From Paraglaciecola sp. L1A13 (lineage in GTDB: Bacteria; Pseudomonadota; Gammaproteobacteria; Enterobacterales; Alteromonadaceae), in the NCBI RefSeq assembly GCF_009796745.1, contig NZ_CP047024.1:2604001-2668000 (forward strand): a stretch of 64,000 bases of DNA, given 5' to 3'. Position 1 is the stretch's first letter. The number at the start of each line of letters is the position of its first letter. Positions 1-8,218 of the stretch are shown one piece after another. Both the position numbers and the translations under genes were made by a program. The notes beneath the pieces are model-generated. The model worked only from the letters and a program-made list of their open reading frames with translations, did no database searches and had not been told where the DNA came from.

Positions 1-605
1 CTGCAGATAACTTTTTTGCAGCGATAAGTAGCCAAGATACGGCCGTCGAAGTCAGCGGACATCTAAACACGTTAGCAGTGAGTTTGATGAAAATATGCAA
101 CGACCTTCGCTGGATGAATAGCGGACCGCTTACAGGATTGGGCGAAATATCGCTGGAAAAATTACAAGCAGGTAGCAGTATTATGCCAGGCAAAGTAAAT
201 CCCGTTATTCCTGAAGCTGTTGCCATGGTCTGCGCGCAAGTGATGGGCTACCATCAGAGTATTACCATTGCTGGACAATCGGGTAACTTCCAGCTCAATA
301 CCATGTTGCCCCTTATCGGTTTTAACCTACTCAGTAGCTTAAGTTTGTTGACCAACGGGATCTGTGCACTAACCCATAAAGCCATTGTACCGATGAAAGC
401 CAATATCGATAAAATGGCACAATCGCTAAGTATGAATCCAATATTGGTTACCGCGTTGAATAGCAAAGTAGGCTACGAACAAGGCGCTCTTATCGCAAAA
501 GCAGCCTACGAACAAAAACGACCTGTGGTCGATGTAGCAGCTGAAATGACAGATATTCCAATCGAAACACTGCGGACACTGTTAGATCCTAAATCAATGA
601 CATAA
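1..605 (+). CDS. Fumarase/aspartase superfamily lyase, C-terminal part
   Basis: The open frame runs in from the window edge (first full codon at position 3), so the N-terminus is missing and about 200 residues are visible. The superfamily signature is clear: a GSS-like run followed by IMPGKVNP near residue 60 of the visible part, the flexible loop that carries the catalytic serine in class II fumarases and aspartases. The preceding segment (VSLMKICNDLRWMNSGP) also matches that family. These enzymes are homotetramers catalysing reversible elimination from a succinyl-type substrate with release of fumarate. Fumarase, aspartate ammonia-lyase or a related catabolic lyase are all possible; the missing N-terminal active-site segment is needed to choose. 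It lies 187 bp upstream of the ureide operon on the same strand, so it may belong to the same regulon. Confidence 0.8.
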   Translation, partial: ADNFFAAISSQDTAVEVSGHLNTLAVSLMKICNDLRWMNSGPLTGLGEISLEKLQAGSSIMPGKVNPVIPEAVAMVCAQVMGYHQSITIAGQSGNFQLNTMLPLIGFNLLSSLSLLTNGICALTHKAIVPMKANIDKMAQSLSMNPILVTALNSKVGYEQGALIAKAAYEQKRPVVDVAAEMTDIPIETLRTLLDPKSMT

Positions 606-662
606 CAGAGTATCAATATGAAAAGGATGAGAAAAGTATAAGGGGTAAAGTGCCCTTACTTG

Positions 663-698
663 TTTCACAATAAAAAATTAAAATTTGTTATTGTGAAA
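663..698 (+). promoter_or_regulatory. 11-bp inverted repeat downstream of the lyase
   Basis: Arms TTTCACAATAA (663-673) and TTATTGTGAAA (688-698) are perfect reverse complements separated by 14 AT-rich bases. No T-run follows the second arm, so a classical terminator is unlikely. It could be an operator or a weak hairpin between the lyase and the amidase operon. Confidence 0.4.
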
Positions 699-739
699 TT
701 GTCTCAGCACTTGATTATAAAGTGATAATTATTAAAAAA

Positions 740-808
740 TTGTTAAATCTTGCAATATACTCATTATAACAAATGTTTCTCTTGACTATTAGGTGAAACA
801 TTTGTTTC
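740..808 (+). promoter_or_regulatory. Putative promoter and operator of the ureide operon
   Basis: A TTGTTA (740-745) and TATAAC (765-770) pair with a 19-bp spacer gives a possible sigma-70 promoter. Just downstream, AACAAATGTTTC (768-779) and GAAACATTTGTT (795-806) are perfect 12-bp inverted arms with 15 bp between them, and 795-808 is itself a palindrome (GAAACA-TT-TGTTTC). The repeat would cover the transcription start, the usual place for a repressor operator. Promoter assignment is weak; the symmetry is directly seen. Confidence 0.4.
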
Positions 809-2058
809 ATATAAGACCACTTAGTCAACTTTTAAGATCCATGAGCCACGCCGCTAAACACTTTACTAGTCAGACACCTTACGTATTGCATTTGGACGAA
901 AAAGTAGACGACAACAAAAAATCAAAAGATTTACCTTTGTCTGGTATGACGCTTGCGGTAAAGGACTTGTTTCATATAAAAAACCTGCCTACCACAGCAG
1001 GTAATCCTGACTGGTTAGCCAGTCACCCAATCCCTGAACAGACTTCGCCTGTGGTTGAAACGTTATTAGGGCAAGGCGCATCTTTGGTCGGTAAAACAAT
1101 CACCGATGAACTGGCATACAGTCTTAATGGCCAAAATATTCATTATGGTACGCCATTCAATATTTCTGCGCCAAATCGCGTACCCGGCGGCTCATCTAGC
1201 GGCTCGGCTGTTGCAGTACGAGAAGGTAGTGCAACAATAGGCTTGGGCACAGATACGGGTGGTTCCATTCGAGTTCCCGCTAGCTACAACGGTTTGTTTG
1301 GTCTTCGCCCGACTCATGGACGGATCAGTTGCGACCATATGGTCAGTTTGGCACCAAGCTTTGATACGGTAGGCTGGATAACCCGAGATTTAAACAGCCT
1401 AGCAACCGTCGCTAATGTGCTATTTGAAGACACCCAAGCGTTAGACCAAGTTGTGATTAATGTACATGCAGCACCGAAAATTGGTTTTGCACAAGAGCTC
1501 GTAGCTCAGTGTGACTATGCTGATATTCTGCTCGATACCTATCGCAGGATCGCCGCAACGTCATATAAACTTGAGTCTGGGTTGTCTAGTACATTATTAA
1601 GCCAAGCCAGTGAAACATTTAGAATCTTACAAGGCTATGAAATATGGCAAACTCATGGTCAATGGATAACTGACCAGCAGCCTACTTTTGCGCCCGATAT
1701 TCAAGATAGGTTTGCGTGGTGCGCTACAATAGACAAATTTCAATACCAACAAGCCTTAAAGCAACAGCAAACGTTTATCGAACATATTAATCATCTATTT
1801 ACACAATGTGATGTGATATTTTTACCTACTACACCAGGCCCTGCTCCTCTTTTAAGTCTGTCTGGTGACGATTTAGCAAGCTATCGGAATACGCTGATGA
1901 AACTAACCTGCATTGCAGGCTTATGTGGCCTACCCCAGTTACATATTCCGTTATCAATTAACTCCCATGCGCCTATGGGATTTTCATTAATTGGCCAAAA
2001 AAATCATGACAAACAATTAATTGAAATCGCCCGCATGTTATTAGAGAAACTATCATGA
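793..2058 (+). CDS. Amidase signature family hydrolase
   Basis: A 421-residue amidase-signature enzyme. The Ser-cisSer-Lys machinery is visible: Lys57 in LAVKDLF, the glycine/serine stretch PGGSSSGSA at about 131-139, and the nucleophile Ser158 in TDTGGSIRVPAS. The family hydrolyses carboxamides, with substrate not readable from sequence. Its stop overlaps the start of the next gene (ATGA at 2055-2058), so the two are translationally coupled. The neighbour is an oxamate-hydrolase-like protein; in Klebsiella hpx purine-catabolism loci an amidase-like gene also accompanies hpxW, so a ureide-derived amide is a reasonable guess. The 793 start is a GTG with no good ribosome site; an in-frame ATG at 841 would leave the upstream inverted repeat outside the gene and still keep the whole domain, so the start is uncertain. 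Confidence 0.85.
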   Translation: MKHLFHIRPLSQLLRSMSHAAKHFTSQTPYVLHLDEKVDDNKKSKDLPLSGMTLAVKDLFHIKNLPTTAGNPDWLASHPIPEQTSPVVETLLGQGASLVGKTITDELAYSLNGQNIHYGTPFNISAPNRVPGGSSSGSAVAVREGSATIGLGTDTGGSIRVPASYNGLFGLRPTHGRISCDHMVSLAPSFDTVGWITRDLNSLATVANVLFEDTQALDQVVINVHAAPKIGFAQELVAQCDYADILLDTYRRIAATSYKLESGLSSTLLSQASETFRILQGYEIWQTHGQWITDQQPTFAPDIQDRFAWCATIDKFQYQQALKQQQTFIEHINHLFTQCDVIFLPTTPGPAPLLSLSGDDLASYRNTLMKLTCIAGLCGLPQLHIPLSINSHAPMGFSLIGQKNHDKQLIEIARMLLEKLS

Positions 2059-3647
2059 GCAATTCAACCACATTACGACCTGTTGCCTTCACCGCCCCGC
2101 ACTATGCAGCAAGCCAGGTAGGACAAAATGTATTACAACATGGTGGCACTGCCATCGAAGCAATGGTCGCTGCTGCTGCTTCTATTTCAGTCGTTTACCC
2201 CCATATGAACAGCATGGGTGGCGACGGCTTTTGGCTGATCAGCGAACCAGGCAAAGAGCCTGTGGCCATTGATGCTAGTGGCACTGCATGTGCTCAAGCT
2301 GATCTCGCTTATTATGCAAAACACGGTACGATCCCGTCTCGTGGACCAGACGCCGCGCTCACTATGGCTGGCGCAGTTTCAGGTTGGCAAAAAGCGCTGG
2401 AGATAAGTCATACGTGGCAATCCGGATTACCCCTAAGTGAATTACTTGCACCTGCCATTGGTCAAGCCGAATGGGGCATTGAAGTCACTCAAAGTCTGCA
2501 AGATGCCAGTGAAAAAACATTTGATGACTTATCAACTATCCCACACTTTGAGCAGTTTTTGATTAAAGGAAAAAGCCTTAAAAAAGGTAAAATCCTTAAG
2601 TTGCCCGCTATCGCTAAAACACTAGCAAAGCTGGCAGAAAATGGTCTTGAAGACTTTTATAAAGGTGAAATAGCCCAAGCCTTAGCCGAAGACTTAAGCG
2701 CCGCAGGCTCGCCAATTACACTTGAAGATCTTAACGCCTATGAAGCTCAAATTGTTACACCGCTTTCAGTAACGACCTCCGTTGGAAAGCTATACAATTT
2801 GCCAGCGCCGACACAGGGCATCGCATCGTTGTTGATCCTCGCGTTATTCGACAAAGTACAGCACCTAGCCACAAACGAGGCTGATTTTGTACACTTATTG
2901 GTCGAATGTACCAAACAAGCTTTTATTAAACGTAATCAATATGTTGCCGATCAAAGTCGTGTGAGTATCGATTTACAAAACTTACTTTCCCTTGAGTCGC
3001 TTGATGCGATGGTCCTTGATATTAATATTGACAGTGCCCTGTCTTGGCCACATCTGGCAAAACCCGGTGACACCATCTGGATGGGCGCCTGTGACAGTGA
3101 AGGTAGAATGGTCAGTTATATACAAAGCATTTATTGGGAATTTGGTAGTGGTGTGGTATCACCACAAACAGGGATTGTGTGGAACAACCGTGGCACATCT
3201 TTTTCACTGCAAGCTGACAGTTTGCAGCAACTTGCTCCTGGTATGAAACCGTTCCATACGCTAAATCCCGCCTTTGCCGAGTTAAATGATGGGCGTCGTA
3301 TCAGCTACGGCACAATGGGAGGCGAAGGCCAGCCACAAACTCAGGCTGCAATATTTAGTCGCTATGTTTACCAACAAAAATCACTAGCAGAATCCATCAG
3401 TTTAGGCCGTTGGCTACTCGGTCGAACGTGGGGAGATGAAAGTCATAATCTCAAAATAGAGCAAGATTTAGCGGATGATATACAAAGCGAACTAAGTGCT
3501 AAAGGGCATGACATTGCGCTTGTAGATTCGCGTAATGAATTAATGGGACATGCTGGTGCAGTTGTTATGCGACCAGACGATAACGTTTCCGCAGCAACCG
3601 ATCCTCGTAGTGATGGCAACGCATTTGCAGCGCATACCTACGAATAA
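2055..3647 (+). CDS. Gamma-glutamyltransferase-like Ntn hydrolase, likely oxamate amidohydrolase (HpxW-like)
   Basis: A 530-residue protein of the gamma-glutamyltranspeptidase fold. Such enzymes self-cleave before a threonine that becomes the nucleophile; the candidate is Thr340 in KPGDTIWMG. The N-terminal NSMGGDGFWLI and the later LNPAFAELNDGRR and YGTMGGEGQPQTQ match family landmarks. The gamma-glutamate-binding arginine of true transpeptidases (in an LDFRE-type motif) is absent; here the segment reads IDASGTACA. No signal peptide is seen, whereas true GGTs are exported. Both points fit the cytosolic oxamate amidohydrolase HpxW of Klebsiella, which hydrolyses oxamate to oxalate and ammonia. 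Context agrees: it overlaps the amidase and precedes genes for allantoate and ureidoglycine metabolism. Another amide substrate cannot be excluded. Confidence 0.75.
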   Translation: MSNSTTLRPVAFTAPHYAASQVGQNVLQHGGTAIEAMVAAAASISVVYPHMNSMGGDGFWLISEPGKEPVAIDASGTACAQADLAYYAKHGTIPSRGPDAALTMAGAVSGWQKALEISHTWQSGLPLSELLAPAIGQAEWGIEVTQSLQDASEKTFDDLSTIPHFEQFLIKGKSLKKGKILKLPAIAKTLAKLAENGLEDFYKGEIAQALAEDLSAAGSPITLEDLNAYEAQIVTPLSVTTSVGKLYNLPAPTQGIASLLILALFDKVQHLATNEADFVHLLVECTKQAFIKRNQYVADQSRVSIDLQNLLSLESLDAMVLDINIDSALSWPHLAKPGDTIWMGACDSEGRMVSYIQSIYWEFGSGVVSPQTGIVWNNRGTSFSLQADSLQQLAPGMKPFHTLNPAFAELNDGRRISYGTMGGEGQPQTQAAIFSRYVYQQKSLAESISLGRWLLGRTWGDESHNLKIEQDLADDIQSELSAKGHDIALVDSRNELMGHAGAVVMRPDDNVSAATDPRSDGNAFAAHTYE

Positions 3648-3712
3648 GTGCAGCCAATAACAAATAAATAAAACCAACCACTTGCTTAAATTACAATGTA
3701 AATGAGAAAAAT

Positions 3713-4534
3713 ATGGAATTAGTGTTAAACAATCTACCGACGATTGCCGCTTTGATCGGCACCGGTATCTTTGCTGGCCTGTTAGCAGGATTATTAGGTG
3801 TAGGCGGCGGTATTGTGATCGTACCTGTGCTATTTTTCCTTTTTCAATCGTTTGGTGTTAGCCCACAAAGCGCCATGGTTATTGCAACCGGCACATCATT
3901 GGCAACAATTATTCCTACCTCCATTAGCTCCATTCGTTCTCATCGAAAAAAAGGCAATGTTGATGTCGCGTTGCTCAGACAATGGGCACTGCTCATTCTA
4001 GTAGGCGTTCTACTGGGTAGCTGGTTGGTGACAAAAGTTGATGGCAGCTACCTTACAACGCTGTTTGGTATCGTCGCGACCTTATCAGCGTTAAACATGT
4101 TGTTTAGAACAGGTAAATCAGCGCTGGCTGAAAGTTTACCTGGCCGCGTTGGGCAATCTGTTATAGCTGGATGCATCGGTTTTTTCAGCTCCATGGTAGG
4201 CATTGGCGGTGGCACCTTATCGGTGCCCATTTTAACTGCATTTAATTATCCGGCTCATAAAGCCGTAGGTACCGCGGCGGCTATCGGGCTGATTATCTCC
4301 TTTCCGGCGGCTTTGTACTTGTTGATCTTCGGTCAGACTCCCGAGGATGCGCCGCTTGGTACCTTCGGATATATCAACCTCGTAGGCTTCGTGTGTATTG
4401 TGCCTCTGACGGTTCTATGTGCGCCGATTGGTGCAGGTATCGCATCTAAGCTTGATGCTAATAGGTTGAAAAAGATTTTCGCGGTCGTTTTATTTATTAC
4501 AGGTACACGCATGCTAGCGCAATTGTTTATCTAA
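3713..4534 (+). CDS. TauE/SafE (DUF81) family membrane exporter
   Basis: A 273-residue, very hydrophobic inner-membrane protein with about eight predicted helices. The family arises from an internal repeat, and both copies of its glycine motif are visible: LLGVGGGIVIVPVLFF near residue 25-40 and MVGIGGGTLSVPILTA near 160-175. Members export or import small anions such as sulfite, sulfoacetate, sulfolactate or other carboxylates. It sits 65 bp after the HpxW-like gene and 66 bp before the aminotransferase, inside the ureide operon, so export of a carboxylate end product such as oxalate, or uptake of the ureide, is possible. The transported compound cannot be read from the sequence. Confidence 0.85.
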   Translation: MELVLNNLPTIAALIGTGIFAGLLAGLLGVGGGIVIVPVLFFLFQSFGVSPQSAMVIATGTSLATIIPTSISSIRSHRKKGNVDVALLRQWALLILVGVLLGSWLVTKVDGSYLTTLFGIVATLSALNMLFRTGKSALAESLPGRVGQSVIAGCIGFFSSMVGIGGGTLSVPILTAFNYPAHKAVGTAAAIGLIISFPAALYLLIFGQTPEDAPLGTFGYINLVGFVCIVPLTVLCAPIGAGIASKLDANRLKKIFAVVLFITGTRMLAQLFI

Positions 4535-4600
4535 CGCAGCGTGACAGCAACTATCAATTAACTATTACTTTATGATTTTTACTACGGAGCGCAACACATA

Positions 4601-5821
4601 GTGAAACACCTAACCCCCCCTCCTCGCCTACTTATGGGACCTGGACCAATAAACTGTTATCCACGGGTGTTGAGTGCGATGTCCACCCAATTAATTGGTC
4701 AATATGATCCGGTTATGACCGGCTACATGAACGAAGTCATGAGTCTATATCGAGATGTGTTCGCCACCAAAAATAAAGCCACTTTACTGATAGATGGTAC
4801 TTCTCGCGCCGGAATAGAAGCCGTTTTGGTTTCTTGTATTGAACCAGGCGATAAAGTATTGGTGCCTATTTTTGGTCGTTTTGGCCACTTACTTAAAGAG
4901 ATAGCAGAACGAGCCGGCGCAGATGTGCACTGTATTGAAGCAACATGGGGCGAAATATTCGAGCCCCAACAAATAGAAGATGCGATAAAACGTGTTAAAC
5001 CTAAAGTGCTAGCTTTAGTACAAGGTGATACATCAACCACTATGTTGCAGCCACTTGAACATATAGGTGAAATCTGTCGACGCTTCGATGTCATTTTTTA
5101 TTCTGACGCTACCGCATCAATCGGTGGCAACCCATTTGAGACAGACAAGTGGCAACTTGATGCAGTATCAGTTGGATTACAAAAATGCTTAGGCGGACCA
5201 AGTGGTAGTGCCCCCATTACACTTAGTGAACGTTATGTAGATTTAGTGCGCGGGCGTCAACACGTTGAAGCAGGTATAAAAGCAGATCATCATAGTGCAG
5301 GTACAGGCAGTCGTATTCGTTCTAATTACTTCGATATCCCCATGATCCTCGATTACTGGGGGGAAGAACGTTTAAACCATCACACTGAAGCGACATCGAT
5401 GCTTTATTGCGCTCGGGAATGTGCCATTACGCTACTCGAAGAAGGGGTTGAAGCATCAATTGCCCGCCACGAATTACATGGCAGCGCTATGCTAGCAGGC
5501 ATTCAGGGAATGAATCTTAAAGCCTTCGGTGACTTAACTCACAAGATGAATAACGTCGTTGGTGTATATATACCCGAGGGTGTAAATGGCGAACAAATTC
5601 GTCAACAGTTACTTCACGATTTCAATATCGAAATTGGCACCAGTTTTGGGCCATTGCACGGTAAAATTTGGCGTATCGGCACAATGGGTTATAACGCCCG
5701 CCAAGATACGGTGCTACACACATTACAGTCACTCGAAACACTACTTCGTCGAGCTGGACATAAGCTTCAACCGGGTCTGGCAATAGATAGCGCGTTTAGT
5801 ATTTACAGTGAGAAAGGTTAA
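4601..5821 (+). CDS. Class V aminotransferase, probable (S)-ureidoglycine-glyoxylate aminotransferase
   Basis: A 406-residue PLP enzyme of fold type I. Landmarks are LLMGPGPINCYPRVL at the N-terminus, DGTSRAGIEAVL for phosphate binding, VIFYSDATASIGG with the PLP-ring aspartate, and the PLP lysine in GLQKCLGGPSG. The segment after that lysine and the MGYNARQD ending resemble PucG/HpxJ, which transfers the amino group of ureidoglycine to glyoxylate giving oxalurate and glycine. The gene starts with GTG, preceded by GGAG at 4586-4589. Its stop overlaps the ATG of the allantoate amidohydrolase gene by one base, the enzyme that makes ureidoglycine, which strongly supports the role. Alanine- or serine-glyoxylate aminotransferase is the alternative; a closer match to that type lies at 13066-14193. 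Confidence 0.85.
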   Translation: MKHLTPPPRLLMGPGPINCYPRVLSAMSTQLIGQYDPVMTGYMNEVMSLYRDVFATKNKATLLIDGTSRAGIEAVLVSCIEPGDKVLVPIFGRFGHLLKEIAERAGADVHCIEATWGEIFEPQQIEDAIKRVKPKVLALVQGDTSTTMLQPLEHIGEICRRFDVIFYSDATASIGGNPFETDKWQLDAVSVGLQKCLGGPSGSAPITLSERYVDLVRGRQHVEAGIKADHHSAGTGSRIRSNYFDIPMILDYWGEERLNHHTEATSMLYCARECAITLLEEGVEASIARHELHGSAMLAGIQGMNLKAFGDLTHKMNNVVGVYIPEGVNGEQIRQQLLHDFNIEIGTSFGPLHGKIWRIGTMGYNARQDTVLHTLQSLETLLRRAGHKLQPGLAIDSAFSIYSEKG

Positions 5822-7047
5822 TGACCACATTTGCACCATATGCAATTCAAACTTACGAGCGCTGTGATGTACTCGCACACTTTAGTCAAGATCCAGACTG
5901 TATAGATAGGCGCTATTTAACGCCAGAGCATTTACAAGCCAATCGACAAGTTTCACTGTGGATGGAGCAAGCCGGCATGATTACCTGGCAAGATTCAGCG
6001 GCGAATCAATGGGGTCGCTATTCAAGTGCTAACCCACAGGCCAAAACGCTGGTGATCGGTAGTCATTTAGATACGGTTCCTAATAGCGGTAAGTACGATG
6101 GCATTCTTGGTGTTTTAGCACCGTTAAGCCTAATTCAATATATGCATGATCATAATATCGAACTGCCATTTCATCTTGAATTAGTCGGTTTTGGTGATGA
6201 AGAAGGTACAAGGTTTGGCGCAACACTACTAGGCAGTTGTGCCGTAGCGGGAACATGGCAGGAAAAATGGAATACGTTAACTGACGAAAACGGAATATCA
6301 CTAACGCAAGCGTTCATCGATGCAGGGTTAGATATTAACGAAGTACATACAGCTGCGCGCAACAATGCCAATACTGACGACTTTTTTGAGTTTCATATTG
6401 AACAAGGCCCAGTACTTGAAGAGCAAAATTTAGCCGTAGGAGTTGTCAACGCAATTGCAGGCGCTAAACGTTTTGCCGTAACGTTAAAAGGTTTAGCGGG
6501 ACACGCTGGCACGGTGCCTATGCCGATGCGTCAAGATGCACTGGCTGGTGCAAGTGAAATGATTTTAGCAATTGAAAAAATTGCCACTCAAAAAGGTATA
6601 GTCGCTACAGTGGGACACCTTCGTTGCTTGTCAGGCGCCGTTAATGTGATATCTGGCGCGACTACATTTAGCTTGGATATTCGCAGTATTGATGATGCAT
6701 TGCGGGATGAAACACTTAGTTTAATAATCGAACAGCTTCACATGATTGCAGATAAACGACGCATCAAAATGGATATTACTCCTACCCATCAAGCCCCTGC
6801 AGTGAAGTGCGACGAACGCCTACAGCAGCGCTTACTTGATGCAAGCGAAAAAAGTGATATTCCCCAGTTTATACTCAGTTCAGGCGCTGGGCACGACACC
6901 ATGGCAATGGCGGCAATCTGTCCTGTCGCGATGCTCTTTATGCGTTGTGAAAAAGGCTTAAGTCATCATCCTGCCGAAGCCATTGCGGTGCACGATATTG
7001 AGGTTGCATTAAAAGTTATGTTCGCATTTATTGAGGATTATACCTGA
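5821..7047 (+). CDS. Allantoate amidohydrolase (M20-type, AllC/HpxK-like)
   Basis: A 408-residue metal-dependent hydrolase of the hydantoinase/carbamoylase branch of peptidase family M20. Binuclear metal ligands are visible: GSHLDTVPNSGKYDG, then DEEGTRFG, FHIEQGPVLE, and the late SSGAGHDTMAMA. The dimerisation lid domain carries GLAGHAGTVPM. Allantoate amidohydrolase removes one carbamoyl group from allantoate to give ureidoglycine, ammonia and CO2; related enzymes act on N-carbamoyl amino acids or ureidoglycolate. Translational coupling with the ureidoglycine aminotransferase-like gene (TAATG overlap) favours allantoate. This is the last gene of the + strand operon and converges on the cupin gene. 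Confidence 0.85.
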   Translation: MTTFAPYAIQTYERCDVLAHFSQDPDCIDRRYLTPEHLQANRQVSLWMEQAGMITWQDSAANQWGRYSSANPQAKTLVIGSHLDTVPNSGKYDGILGVLAPLSLIQYMHDHNIELPFHLELVGFGDEEGTRFGATLLGSCAVAGTWQEKWNTLTDENGISLTQAFIDAGLDINEVHTAARNNANTDDFFEFHIEQGPVLEEQNLAVGVVNAIAGAKRFAVTLKGLAGHAGTVPMPMRQDALAGASEMILAIEKIATQKGIVATVGHLRCLSGAVNVISGATTFSLDIRSIDDALRDETLSLIIEQLHMIADKRRIKMDITPTHQAPAVKCDERLQQRLLDASEKSDIPQFILSSGAGHDTMAMAAICPVAMLFMRCEKGLSHHPAEAIAVHDIEVALKVMFAFIEDYT

Positions 7048-7057
7048 TGTACTAACG

Positions 7058-7085
7058 GGTCAACCCCATCTACAGCGGGTTGACC
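7058..7085. terminator. Hairpin between convergent genes
   Basis: GGTCAACCC (7058-7066) pairs perfectly with GGGTTGACC (7077-7085). It lies 10 bp after the allantoate amidohydrolase stop and before the convergent cupin gene. There is no clear T-run, so it may be a weak or factor-assisted terminator. Confidence 0.4.
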
Positions 7086-7143
7086 AACGTTTGAGTAATG
7101 CGATTAAAACCAGCAGCAATATAAATCATTTATCCCAGTAGTA

Positions 7144-7455
7144 TTAAATACTACCTTCGCTTTCAATCACTAAAATTCGAGCTTCGCCAATAGGACTGGC
7201 AACATGCTCCGTGCCTTCATTGGCATAAAAAATATCGCCTGGGTTAAGCAAGTCTGTATGCACTACACCTTTAAGTTTATATTGTATTTCTACCATACCA
7301 TCAAGCACCGCAAACACTTCCTCACCTTCGTTAACATGCCATCTATATGGCTCGTTAGCCCAATGTAACTTGGTCGTAATACCATTCATATTAGCAATTT
7401 TTAACGACCCCCAAGGAAGTGATGCGGTAAATTTTTTACTTCTAATAATTTCCAT
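7144..7455 (-). CDS. Small cupin-domain protein
   Basis: A 103-residue single cupin barrel. The two cupin motifs are seen as WHVNEGEEVFAVLDGMVEIQY (about residues 38-58) and NPGDIFYANEGTEHVASP (about 72-89), with His and Glu residues that commonly bind a metal. Start ATG at 7455 has a good AGAGGA ribosome site 4-5 bases upstream. Small cupins serve as isomerases, dioxygenases or sugar/amine binders; no specific reaction can be assigned. It lies 36 bp downstream of the flavin reductase-like gene on the same strand and is probably cotranscribed with it. Confidence 0.75.
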   Translation of the reverse strand: MEIIRSKKFTASLPWGSLKIANMNGITTKLHWANEPYRWHVNEGEEVFAVLDGMVEIQYKLKGVVHTDLLNPGDIFYANEGTEHVASPIGEARILVIESEGSI

Positions 7456-7491
7456 ATATTCCTCTTTAAATTAACTGCCCGGGCGCCTTTA

Positions 7492-8109
7492 TTATGGCCT
7501 ATTTATGGAAAACCTCTGTGCAGAATCAATACTAAAATAGTCGCCTGCCCCACCGCCACGCAATATTGGCTTGGCTGCAGCTGTGTTATAAACCCCATCT
7601 TGAATAAATGCTGTATCAATATGAACGCCGACAACTTCACCTAATACCATCCATGTATCGACCAATTCACCGTCAGCACCAGTCAACTGAATGATCTGGC
7701 TTTTACGGCATTCTAAAACCGAATGACTCGCCGCGACATTCGGAACATCTATGATTTTAGATTGTCTTGTTGATAATCCAGCAAACTCAAATTCGCTTTT
7801 ATCACTGGGTAAAGCAGCACTGGTTTTATTCATGGCATCCACTAACGATGCTGAAACTAAATTCCAGCAAAATTCACCGGTTTCTTGAATGTTTTTAACG
7901 GTATCTTTATAACCTATACTGGCAAAACCGATGATTGGAGGATGATAGTTAAAAGCGTTAAAAAAGCTATAAGGCGCAATATTCAGTACACCAGCTGAAC
8001 TTTTTGTTGATATCCAACCAATGGGTCGCGGCGCGACTAATGCATTAAATGGATCATGTTTGAGACCATGGCCTTGACTAGGTTGATAGAAATGGCTGCG
8101 ATCTGACAT
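7492..8109 (-). CDS. Flavin reductase-like domain protein (FMN-binding split barrel)
   Basis: About 205 residues, matching the flavin reductase-like/DIM6-NTAB family: HDPFNALVAPRPIGWIST at the N-terminus is the FMN-phosphate-binding segment, followed by NIAPYSFFNAFNYHPPIIGF and a central KDTVKNIQETGEFCWNL. Members bind FMN and either reduce flavin for a partner monooxygenase or act alone. The start at 8109 is preferred because AAGGA stands at good distance, although the frame stays open 33 bases further upstream. Its neighbour is a cupin; a two-gene oxidation module is possible but unproven. Confidence 0.8.
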   Translation of the reverse strand: MSDRSHFYQPSQGHGLKHDPFNALVAPRPIGWISTKSSAGVLNIAPYSFFNAFNYHPPIIGFASIGYKDTVKNIQETGEFCWNLVSASLVDAMNKTSAALPSDKSEFEFAGLSTRQSKIIDVPNVAASHSVLECRKSQIIQLTGADGELVDTWMVLGEVVGVHIDTAFIQDGVYNTAAAKPILRGGGAGDYFSIDSAQRFSINRP

Positions 8110-8218
8110 AAAATAATCCTTGGAAATATTGTTAATACTCAATCAAAAATAAGGATGGAATAGGCAAAATCAACTGTATCTTACTATTTTATATACTTAT
8201 TTTATAAAATGAAAATAA

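Noticed and set aside
2055..3647. Classical gamma-glutamyltransferase (glutathione metabolism)
   Set aside because: The gamma-glutamate-binding arginine motif and signal peptide are missing, and the operon context points to ureide metabolism.
4723..5094. A 123-residue open frame antisense to the ureidoglycine-type aminotransferase gene
   Set aside because: It is fully contained in a gene with clear catalytic motifs and shows no independent features.
7058..7085. Hairpin as a strong rho-independent terminator for the ureide operon
   Set aside because: The 9-bp stem is real but no T-run follows on either strand; kept only as a weak terminator candidate.
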